Source: Shinella sp. PSBB067
Lineage (GTDB): Bacteria > Pseudomonadota > Alphaproteobacteria > Rhizobiales > Rhizobiaceae
DNA length: 64,000 bases
Assembly (NCBI RefSeq): GCF_016839145.1
Contig: NZ_CP069303.1
Location: forward strand, 4,455,001 to 4,519,000
Direction of reading: 5' to 3'
Shown here: positions 56,985-64,000 of the stretch, piece after piece
Position numbering within the stretch: the first letter of the stretch is position 1
Layout: each line of letters begins with the position of its first letter
Translations under genes and position numbers: made by a program
Notes under the pieces: model-generated
Seen by the model: only the letters and a program-made list of their open reading frames with translations
What the model was told of the DNA's origin: nothing
The model's database searches: none

Positions 56985-57123
56985 GTCCTCCTTAATTTTC
57001 CTCGTCTGCAGGATTCCAGAGCGCTTTGTCCACTGGGAGCCGCTGTGGCTTGAAGCGTGAACGCTCGGGCGCCGAATTTTCGGCGGGGAAGTAAATTTGG
57101 CACAGCATTGAGGTAGCACACTC

Positions 57124-59274
57124 ATGTCGATTATTTCCGCCCTGAAACCCGATCAATTTGCACTCATCAAGACCGCTGACCTTGCAGGCCTGACGAAGGA
57201 AGACGTCAAGTCGCTCACGGCTGCGCAGATCAAGACGCTCGACAAGGACGAACTGGCCGAGCTCAACAAGGAAGGCCTTGCAGAGTTCAGCGCCGCCCAG
57301 TGGAAGGCCGTTTCGGCCGCTGCCGCATCCGGCCTCACGCCGGACCAGGTCGACGCGCTCGGCGACAAGGTCAGCCTTCTGTCCGCTGCCCAGATCAACG
57401 AAATCTACAAGGCCAGCGGTACGCTCAGCAACACGCAGGTGACCGCGCTGACGGCGACCCAGCTCAAGGCCCTCGACAAGGATGCCGTTTCGGCGATCCT
57501 GAACACGTCCGGCGCCACCTTCCAGCAGGGCGAGATCGAGGCCATCAGCACCAAGGTGATCTCCGAACTCAGCGATGCCGATCAGAAGGCCCTGCTCGTC
57601 CTCGGCGGCGCGGCTGACAATACGAAGGTGACCACCCTGACGGCCAAGCAGATCGCGGCGTTCAATCCCGTGATGGTCGGAACCCTCGAAGCCGCCGACT
57701 TCGCCGCGCTCAACACGACCCAGGTCAAGGCCTTCTCGGCCGCCCAGGTCAAGCTGATCAACATGGAGGAGTTCACCGCGAACTTCAAGGATCTCAGCGC
57801 CAAGCAGATCGCCGCGCTCGATGCCGATACCCAGATTGCAGGCCTGGCCAACGACCACCTGAAGGACCTCGACAAGACGCAGGTCGCAGCCTTCACGAAC
57901 GCGCAGGTCGCAAAGCTGGACATGACCGAATTGGGCGATCAGGTCCAGTTCTTCACGGCCAAGCAGATCGCAGCCATCGACACGACCAAGATTGCTGACG
58001 TCGATGTCACCAAGCTGAACGTGACCCAGGTCAAGGCATTCACGGCCGCGCAGTTGGTCGAGGTGGATTTCACCAAGTTCGGCAACGATGCTGACGGCAA
58101 GGACCAGCTCGCGGCCCTGACCACCAAGCAGCTCGCCGGTACCGGCATCGGCGCCAAGCTTGCGACGCTGAGCGGCACCCAGATCAAGAGCCTGACCCCG
58201 CAGCAGGTCGCTTCGCTGGGCAAGGACACGATCACCGCCCTGGCGGGTGCGGATCTCATCAAGGAGATGACCGACGGCCAGCTCAAGGCGATCAGCGTCA
58301 AGGCCATGGCCGGCCTGACTGACGCTCACATCGCCGACCTCGCGAAGGAACAGATCGCCGTTCTCACGGACAAGCAGATCGGTTCGCTGACCAAGGAACA
58401 GGCCGCCGGCCTGACCGGTGAGCTCGCCACGGCACTGACGAAGGACCAGATCGCCAAGATGAGCGCCGATGCGCTGTCCGCGATCTCGGCAGAAGACTTT
58501 GCGACCTTCGAGCCGGATGAAATCGCCGCCATCAGCACCAAGGCCCTCTCCGCTCTGGGCGCCAGCTACTTCGAAGCGCTGGCCGACACCGGCAACACCC
58601 TCGGCGACGCGCAGATCGCGGCCCTGACGGACAAGCAGGTCAAGGCCCTGAACGATACCCAGCTCAAGGCTCTTGGCGACGGTATCGCGAAGCTGTCCGA
58701 CAACAGCTTCAAGGCGCTGTCGGCCAAGCAGATCGGCGGCCTGGCAGCCGGCCAGATTCCGAAGCTGAACGTGACGCTTCTGTCGCCGGCACAGGTTGCC
58801 GGGATGACGCCCACGCAGGTCGGCGAACTCGAGGACACCCAGATCAAGGCGCTGACGGAAGGTCAGATCAAGGCCCTGACCACGGCGCAGCTCTCGAGCA
58901 TGGAAGCCGATCAGGTCAAGGCGCTGGAAGTCGGGCAGATCGCATGGCTTACCGCAAAGCAGGTCGGCGCGCTGACGTCCACCCAGACCAAGGAGTTCAG
59001 CAAGGAGCAGGCCGAGGCCCTGACGACCGCCCAGATCGGCAGCCTCTCGGCTGACGCGGTCGGTGGCTTCACGGACGAAGCTCTTGCCAACTTCACGGTC
59101 GGCGACATCACCCTGATCAGCACCAAGGCCATCTCCGGCCTGAAGGAAGAGCAGCTCGCCCAGCTGAGCGCCGATCAGATCAAGGAGTTCTCCGACAAGC
59201 AGGTCGCCGCCATGACCAACCAGGTCCTGATGAAGGTGATCGAAATGTACGCGGAGAACAACACCACCCCGTAA
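57124..59274 (+). CDS. Octapeptide-repeat protein, 716 aa, unknown
   Basis: Almost the whole protein is a chain of eight-residue units of the form L-T/S/D-x-x-Q-I/V/L-x-A, for example LTDKQVKA, LTAKQVGA, LTEGQIKA, LTTAQIGS, LSADQIKE. Roughly 75-85 units can be counted, a few of them seven or nine residues long. No Cys, no signal peptide, no membrane helix. Such regular short repeats suggest a helical solenoid or fibre. The gene has its own promoter gap and terminator, and sits between the glycosylation genes and the third flagellin, so a surface or filament-linked role is possible. It is not RTX, pentapeptide or ordinary leucine-rich repeat. The family is not recognised. Confidence 0.75.
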   Translation: MSIISALKPDQFALIKTADLAGLTKEDVKSLTAAQIKTLDKDELAELNKEGLAEFSAAQWKAVSAAAASGLTPDQVDALGDKVSLLSAAQINEIYKASGTLSNTQVTALTATQLKALDKDAVSAILNTSGATFQQGEIEAISTKVISELSDADQKALLVLGGAADNTKVTTLTAKQIAAFNPVMVGTLEAADFAALNTTQVKAFSAAQVKLINMEEFTANFKDLSAKQIAALDADTQIAGLANDHLKDLDKTQVAAFTNAQVAKLDMTELGDQVQFFTAKQIAAIDTTKIADVDVTKLNVTQVKAFTAAQLVEVDFTKFGNDADGKDQLAALTTKQLAGTGIGAKLATLSGTQIKSLTPQQVASLGKDTITALAGADLIKEMTDGQLKAISVKAMAGLTDAHIADLAKEQIAVLTDKQIGSLTKEQAAGLTGELATALTKDQIAKMSADALSAISAEDFATFEPDEIAAISTKALSALGASYFEALADTGNTLGDAQIAALTDKQVKALNDTQLKALGDGIAKLSDNSFKALSAKQIGGLAAGQIPKLNVTLLSPAQVAGMTPTQVGELEDTQIKALTEGQIKALTTAQLSSMEADQVKALEVGQIAWLTAKQVGALTSTQTKEFSKEQAEALTTAQIGSLSADAVGGFTDEALANFTVGDITLISTKAISGLKEEQLAQLSADQIKEFSDKQVAAMTNQVLMKVIEMYAENNTTP

Positions 59275-59308
59275 GGCCCTTCGGCCTGCGGAAATCTCCG
59301 GGAACAAG

Positions 59309-59336
59309 CGGCGCGACCTCGGTCGCGCCGTTTCTC
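59309..59336 (+). terminator. Terminator after the repeat-protein gene
   Basis: CGGCGCGACC (59309-59318), TC, GGTCGCGCCG (59321-59330), then TTTCTCGTT. Confidence 0.75.
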
Positions 59337-59400
59337 GTTCGTGCCGCCCGCTGCAAGTTCTGCCCATGGAAAATTCAGGATTTCTTCATCGACCTTACCG

Positions 59401-59576
59401 GTTCCTTAACGCCATTAACCTTTTGTTAACCATTACCCGTTAACCAGTCGTTAAGAACGACGGACTGGCGCCCAGGGCAAACGAGTGGCGCCGGATGCAT
59501 GAAGCCCTCGGTCGTTACCGGTTCCCGCCTCACTCCGGCATGTCCCGACAAACTCCTTCTCCAGGGCAAGTGCCAA
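59401..59576 (+). promoter_or_regulatory. Third flagellin promoter: two CtrA boxes and flagellar element
   Basis: Two exact TTAA-N7-TTAA sites lie at 59415-59429 and 59440-59454. The flagellar element (GCATGA-A-GCC...CGTTACCGGT) is at 59497-59522, and CCGGCATGTCCC at 59535-59546, 30 bases before the start. The rest of the 302-base gap after 59274 is the preceding terminator and A/T-rich DNA. Confidence 0.6.
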
Positions 59577-60554
59577 ATGACCAGCATCCTGACCAACTCC
59601 GCCGCCATGGCGGCGCTGCAAACCCTCCGTTCCATCGACAACAGCCTCGAGACGACGCAGGCGCGGGTTTCCTCCGGCCTTCGCGTCGAAACCGCCGCCG
59701 ACAACGCCGCCTACTGGTCGATCGCCACCACGATGCGCTCCGACAACCGCGCGATCTCCACCGTCGCGGATGCCCTCGGCCTCGGCGCCGCCAAGGTCGA
59801 CACGGCCTATACCTCGCTTGAGAACGTCATCGAGGTGATGAGCGAGATCAAGGCCAAGCTCGTGGCCGCCCGCGAGCCCGGCGTCGACAAGAACAAGATC
59901 AACGATGAGATCCTCGAGCTGAAGAACCAGCTCGTTTCGGCCTCCCAGTCCGCCTCCTTCTCCGGCGAGAACTGGCTCTACAATACCGGCACCGATCCCC
60001 TGGGCGTCAAATCGGTCGTCGCCTCCTTCGTCCGCAGCGCCGGCGGCAACGTGAAGGTCGCGACGCTCGACTTCAACACCGAGAACTCGGTGCTGATCGA
60101 CATCCAGGACCCCGACCGCGGCTACCTCACCAAAGCGATCGAAATCGACGACATCATGGAAAATCCCCCGGCCGGCATCGGCCCCTATGTGATGATCGAC
60201 ATGGACCTGATCGACAATCCCGATCCCGACGCGACCGGCGTCATCCAGATCAAGGGCGACACGACCTACGAAGAGCTCGACGCCATGATCAGCGTCACGG
60301 ACTACATCATCAAGGACCTGACCAACGCCGCCTCCACGCTCGGCGCCATCACCAAGCGCATCAACATGCAGGAAAGCTTCGTCGCCACGCTCGGCGACGT
60401 GATCGACAAGGGCATCGGCCGCCTCGTCGATGCGGACATGAACGAGGAATCGACCCGCCTCAAGGCGCTGCAGACCCAGCAGCAGCTCGGCATCCAGTCG
60501 CTCTCCATCGCCAATTCCAGCGCCGAGAACATCCTCCAGCTCTTCCGCCAGTAA
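59577..60554 (+). CDS. Flagellin (third of three)
   Basis: 325 residues from ATG 59577 (ATG 59499 would add an unlikely 26-residue leader). Conserved ends: ILTNSAAMAALQTLRSIDNS and IQSLSIANSSAENILQLFRQ. The middle is acidic, with several Asp/Pro pairs (DIQDPDRGYL, DLIDNPDPDATG), and unlike the other two. By position it could be flaC or flaD of the Sinorhizobium scheme; no symbol is assigned. Confidence 0.93.
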   Translation: MTSILTNSAAMAALQTLRSIDNSLETTQARVSSGLRVETAADNAAYWSIATTMRSDNRAISTVADALGLGAAKVDTAYTSLENVIEVMSEIKAKLVAAREPGVDKNKINDEILELKNQLVSASQSASFSGENWLYNTGTDPLGVKSVVASFVRSAGGNVKVATLDFNTENSVLIDIQDPDRGYLTKAIEIDDIMENPPAGIGPYVMIDMDLIDNPDPDATGVIQIKGDTTYEELDAMISVTDYIIKDLTNAASTLGAITKRINMQESFVATLGDVIDKGIGRLVDADMNEESTRLKALQTQQQLGIQSLSIANSSAENILQLFRQ

Positions 60555-60864
60555 GGGAAGGCAGATCAATCCGCCCGGCCGCTGGTCATCGGCCGAGGCG
60601 GGCGGTTGGGTCGCGCTATTTGCCCTGGCGCGGCCCAACACCCTTCATCTTCATCCTCGCACAAGTTTGAACCCCTAGGCTCGACGGCACGATCAGGAAG
60701 ATTGTGCGCCCTTTCGCCACCCGGAAGGCGCGGTGTCCGGGAGACAGGTCAGCAGTGTTGTCAGGTAAGAGTGTCATTGCGAGGAAACGTCCAAGCGGCC
60801 CGCGGCCATCCCGCCGGGCCCTGCCGGCGTTCGGCGGGTATGCTGCGGGACCGGGGGATGCGGC
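60555..60864. other. Intergenic region, 310 bases
   Basis: An imperfect GC-rich inverted repeat follows the flagellin stop (about 60572-60605), without a T run. No conserved flagellar element or CtrA box is seen. No gene of convincing length or composition is present. Confidence 0.35.
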
Positions 60865-61515
60865 ATGAGCACCCATCTTGCCCGATACCTCAAGGATTTC
60901 GGCGCGCCGCCGCGCATTCAGGCACCGGTCTTCCAGCAGTCGCGTTTCGCGCAGGAGGGCGCCGTGCCCGCCGAGCCCTTCGCCCTGCCGCCCGCCCTGC
61001 CGCCGGTCGACGTGGAGGCCGAGCGGGCGGAAGCCTACGCGGAGGGCCGGGCCGAAGCCGGCACGGAGCTTGCCGCCACGCACGAGGCCGAGATCGCGGC
61101 ACTGAACGAAGCGCACCGGGCCGAACTCGAAGCACTGAGGATCCGCTACGAGCAGGACTATGCGGCAGCGCTTGCCGAGCGGTTTTCCACGCTGGCGGAG
61201 ACGGTTTCCGATCGCGTCGCCGCGCAGGCCGCCCAGGTGCTCGCCCCCGTCATGAGCCAGGTGCTGACGAAGGGCGCGGTGGCCGATCTCGCCCGCATGA
61301 TCGCCGAGGGCCTGCAGGAGGGCGAGGGCGTCACGATCACCGTGAAGGGACCGTTGAACCTCTTCGAGCAGTTGAAGTCGCATTTCGAGGAGCCGGCCCC
61401 GGTCTTCCGCCATGTCGAGATGCAGGATGTCGATCTGACGGTGGAGTTCGGCGATACCGTCCTGGTGACGCGGATGGCGGCCTGGGCTGACACCGTGCGC
61501 AAGGTGCTTGCATGA
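60865..61515 (+). CDS. FliH/YscL-like export ATPase regulator
   Basis: 216 residues: Pro-rich N-terminus, a long Ala/Glu coiled coil (about 45-115), then a compact C-terminal domain (LTKGAVADLARMIAEGLQEG, VFRHVEMQDVDLTVEFGDTV). This is the FliH layout; FliH holds FliI. No other fliH is present in the window, although fliI is. Overlaps motB by four bases (ATGA). Confidence 0.75.
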   Translation: MSTHLARYLKDFGAPPRIQAPVFQQSRFAQEGAVPAEPFALPPALPPVDVEAERAEAYAEGRAEAGTELAATHEAEIAALNEAHRAELEALRIRYEQDYAAALAERFSTLAETVSDRVAAQAAQVLAPVMSQVLTKGAVADLARMIAEGLQEGEGVTITVKGPLNLFEQLKSHFEEPAPVFRHVEMQDVDLTVEFGDTVLVTRMAAWADTVRKVLA

Positions 61516-62765
61516 GCGAAGGCGAAAACCACCACCACGGCAAGAACGAGATCATCATCGTCAAGCGCCATGGTGACCATGACGGCGACCACCATGCCGC
61601 CGCCTGGAAGATCGCCTATGCCGACTTCATGACGGCGATGATGGCGTTCTTCCTCGTCATGTGGCTCGTCAACGCCGCGAACGAGGAGACGAAGGCCTCC
61701 GTCGCGTCCTATTTCAACCCGATCAAGCTGACCGACGACAAGCCGGCCGAAAAGTCCCTCAAGAAGCCTGCCGACAGCAGCGAAGGCGCCTCCACGCAGG
61801 ACAAGTCCAAGGAAGAAGGCCAACAGCAGGCAAGCGGCAACGGCGCGGAAAAGGGCCGGGACGAGAACACGACGGCCGGCGAGGAGATGAAATATTCCGA
61901 GGCCGATTTCTTCAGCAATCCCTATTCGGTTCTCTCCGAGATCGCGCAGGAGGTCGGCCAGCAGGCCAATGTCAGCGCCAAGGGCGAGGGCGGCGCGGCC
62001 AATTCCGGCCCCGCCACCGGCGCCAATGGCGGCGAGGCCTATCGCGACCCGTTCGACCCCGATTTCTGGACGCAGCAGGTCGAAATCTCGCAGGCGACCG
62101 ACGCCGGCAGCGAGGGCAAGCCGCAGCAAGACAAATCCGGCCGGCAGATGGCCGCGGTGGACAAGGATCGCACCGTAGAGGAAGCGCTGGCCAAGGCGGA
62201 CGCGGAGGCCGGGGCGAAGGCGGCGGAAGAGGCGAAGGCCGCGACGGACGAGGCCGTCGCCGAGGCCGCGAAGGAGCGGGAAGACCAGGCGAAGGCCGAG
62301 GAGCAGAAGAAGGCCGACGAGCTCAAGCAGCAGATCACCAGGGAGATCGGCACGCTCGGCAAGCTGGCCGAGGGCCTGTCGGTCACGCCCTCCGAGGGCG
62401 GCCTTCTCGTCAGCCTCACCGACCAGCTCGATACGCCGATGTTCAATATCGGCTCGGCCGTGCCGCGGCAGGAAATGGTGCTGGCCATGCAGAAGATCGG
62501 CAAGATCCTCGAAGGCCGGCCGGGCGCCGTCGCCATCCGCGGCCATACGGACGCGCGGCCTTTCGCCGGCGGCAAGAACGACAACTGGCGCCTGTCCATG
62601 GATCGCGCGCAGAGCGCCTATTACATGCTGGTGCGCGGCGGTCTGGAGGAGAAGCGCGTCAGCCAGGTCTCCGGCTTTGCCGACCGCCGCCTGAAGGTGC
62701 CGGACGATCCGATGGCGGATGCCAACCGCCGCATCGAAATCCTGATCCAGGCCGCAGGCGGCTGA
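61512..62765 (+). CDS. motB: Flagellar motor stator protein MotB
   Basis: 417 residues. A His-rich cytosolic start, then one membrane helix with the proton-binding Asp in AYADFMTAMMAFFLVMWLV. A very long Ala/Glu/Lys/Gln-rich linker (about 60-270) leads to an OmpA-type peptidoglycan-binding domain (MFNIGSAVPRQEMVLAMQKI; IRGHTDARPF). The linker is longer than in enteric MotB, as usual in rhizobia. Confidence 0.94.
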   Translation: MSEGENHHHGKNEIIIVKRHGDHDGDHHAAAWKIAYADFMTAMMAFFLVMWLVNAANEETKASVASYFNPIKLTDDKPAEKSLKKPADSSEGASTQDKSKEEGQQQASGNGAEKGRDENTTAGEEMKYSEADFFSNPYSVLSEIAQEVGQQANVSAKGEGGAANSGPATGANGGEAYRDPFDPDFWTQQVEISQATDAGSEGKPQQDKSGRQMAAVDKDRTVEEALAKADAEAGAKAAEEAKAATDEAVAEAAKEREDQAKAEEQKKADELKQQITREIGTLGKLAEGLSVTPSEGGLLVSLTDQLDTPMFNIGSAVPRQEMVLAMQKIGKILEGRPGAVAIRGHTDARPFAGGKNDNWRLSMDRAQSAYYMLVRGGLEEKRVSQVSGFADRRLKVPDDPMADANRRIEILIQAAGG

Positions 62766-62769
62766 CACG

Positions 62770-64000
62770 ATGGGCTTCCTCCGCCGCCTTCTCCTGACGG
62801 GTACGGTCATCGGCACGGCGCTTGCCGTCGCCGTGTCCGCGCGCGCGGAGAGCCTGGACGACCTCGCGCCCTACAAGATGATCCGCTCGCTGCAGTTCGT
62901 GCAGGATACGGTGGTGCTCGGCGACCATTCCGCGATGGAGATGCAGCGGTTCCTGCTGACGACCATCGACGAGCGCCTGCGCACGGCCGAGCCCGCCATC
63001 TTCGACGACCCGCGCAACGTCGATGCGGCGCTCGTCTATGCGATGAGCGGCGGCAATCCCGACACGCTGGAGCTCCTGATCAGGAAGGACATAGGCGGCC
63101 ATTTCGATTCCCGCCTCACCGATGCCCTGCGCAGTTATCTCGGCGGGCGGGGCAGCCAAAGCGTCAAGTCGCTGGCGGAGATCTTCCCGGAATACAAGCG
63201 ATCGCGCGTCGGCCCCTATCTGGCGCTGGTCTCGGCCAATTCGGTCATCCGCAAGGATCCGAAGCTTGCGCTCAGCTATTTCGACTGGGCCCGCCTCGTG
63301 GCGCCCGGAACCATCGTGGAGGAGGCGGCCCTGCGCCGCTCCATCTATCTGGCGGGCGAGGCCGGCTGGGTCGACAAGAGCATGACCTATGCCAACCGCT
63401 ACGCGCGGCGCTTCCTGCGCTCGCCCTATGCGAGCCAGTTCGCCGATCTCTTCGTGAAGCTCGCCGTCGACCATTTCGACGCGCTCAAGGAGGAGGACAT
63501 CCTCGAGGTCCTCTCCTTCATGGACGTGCCCCGCCAGCGCGAGGTCTATCTGCGCATGGCGCGGCTGGCGGCGATCTCGGGCAAGAACAAGCTGGCCTCG
63601 CTTGCGGCTGAACGCGCCCAGATCCTTTCGGGCGACGGCGAGAGCGTTCCGAAGGTGCTGGCCGATCTTTATTCCGGCCTCGCCTCGGTGCCTTCCAGCG
63701 ACGTCGCCTCGGCTATGGAGGCGATCGCCGCCATTCCCGACGACCAGCTATCGGCGAAGGACCGGGCGCTGAAGGCGGCGGCGCGCGCGGTGGCGGAAGA
63801 GGTTCTGCGCACGCCGAAGGCCGCAAGGGTGCCGGACGCGGTAGCGGAGGAACCGGTGCCCCAGGCAGCGGAAGACGCCTCCTATGACGGGTTGAACGAG
63901 GCGGAGAGCGCCGAACGGACGATGGATCCGCAGGCCGCGGACGGCGGGCAAACGCCGGTCGCTGCCGCGCCGCAAAAGGAAACCGAAGAGCAGCAGGACA
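62770..64000 (+). CDS. motC: MotC, periplasmic motility protein (partial)
   Basis: Starts at ATG 62770, four bases after motB, and runs off the end of the window, so the C-terminus is missing. A signal peptide (LLLTGTVIGTALAVAVSARA) is followed by a helical domain opening SLDDLAPYKMIRSLQFVQD. In Sinorhizobium MotC binds MotB in the periplasm and is stabilised by MotE (48492). The last visible part is Pro/Ala/Glu-rich. Confidence 0.93.
   Translation, partial: MGFLRRLLLTGTVIGTALAVAVSARAESLDDLAPYKMIRSLQFVQDTVVLGDHSAMEMQRFLLTTIDERLRTAEPAIFDDPRNVDAALVYAMSGGNPDTLELLIRKDIGGHFDSRLTDALRSYLGGRGSQSVKSLAEIFPEYKRSRVGPYLALVSANSVIRKDPKLALSYFDWARLVAPGTIVEEAALRRSIYLAGEAGWVDKSMTYANRYARRFLRSPYASQFADLFVKLAVDHFDALKEEDILEVLSFMDVPRQREVYLRMARLAAISGKNKLASLAAERAQILSGDGESVPKVLADLYSGLASVPSSDVASAMEAIAAIPDDQLSAKDRALKAAARAVAEEVLRTPKAARVPDAVAEEPVPQAAEDASYDGLNEAESAERTMDPQAADGGQTPVAAAPQKETEEQQD

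Noticed and set aside
57124..59274. Direct repeats suggesting a CRISPR array or minisatellite
   Set aside because: The repetition is at protein level, with varied codons, no spacer/repeat alternation and no cas genes. No CRISPR array was seen anywhere in the window.
56992..59367. Reverse-strand frame of nearly 800 codons with its own repeats
   Set aside because: Its repeats (QRLDL-like) are the mirror of the octapeptide repeats on the forward strand. The forward frame has the promoter gap, terminator and uniform period, so the forward gene is real.

Overview
The window comes from an alphaproteobacterial chromosome, most likely a member of the Rhizobiaceae (Shinella, Ensifer/Sinorhizobium or Agrobacterium-like). 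Three things point there. The chemotaxis operon has the order icpA-cheS-cheY1-cheA-cheW-cheR-cheB-cheY2-cheD-cheT. The flagellar gene order, including visNR, motA, motE, motB, motC and several tandem flagellins, is that of Sinorhizobium/Agrobacterium. There is also a class II EPSP synthase almost the same as the one known from Agrobacterium sp. CP4. Assignment is from recalled gene order and protein families; no search was run.

Bases 1 to about 10,600 are accessory DNA next to a tRNA-Ala(GGC) gene (10701-10776). It looks like a decayed prophage or genomic island: a frameshifted phage gene at the left edge, a DUF5681 protein, many small unknown genes, an XRE repressor with three operator-like repeats, a truncated Tat-signal gene joined end to end with a truncated DUF4041/T5orf172 gene, a Fic protein, and a HigBA-type toxin-antitoxin pair whose toxin gene is broken. 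Inside it sits a compact three-gene unit (3133-5263). Its first two genes resemble phage lambda RexA/RexB in order, size and topology; the third is an HNH-like zinc protein. It is a candidate phage-defence module.

Bases 10,900-23,000 are mostly core chromosome: a FYDLN-acid protein, aroA-cmk-rpsA, a nicotinamide phosphoribosyltransferase (nadV), DUF6665, DUF817, the NrnC/RNase D exonuclease, small membrane proteins, and two long Ala-rich proteins of unknown function that share a motif with each other.

Bases 23,000-64,000 are one motility island. The che operon (23276-31786) is followed by fliF and the master regulators visN/visR. A leftward operon motA-fliM-fliN-fliG-flhB-orf lies at 35889-41088. 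A rightward run DUF1217-flgF-fliI-orf, then flgBC-fliE-flgGAI-motE-flgH-fliL-fliP, occupies 41259-51024. Three flagellin genes follow. Between the second and third flagellins lies an insertion: UDP-galactopyranose mutase (glf), a TPR-GT41 glycosyltransferase like Caulobacter FlmG, and a 716-residue protein built almost wholly from an eight-residue repeat. A FliH-like gene, motB and the start of motC end the window.

A conserved element precedes all three flagellin genes at 51-56 bases from the start codon, and also lies upstream of the che operon. Exact CtrA-type boxes (TTAA-N7-TTAA) lie upstream of visN and of the third flagellin.
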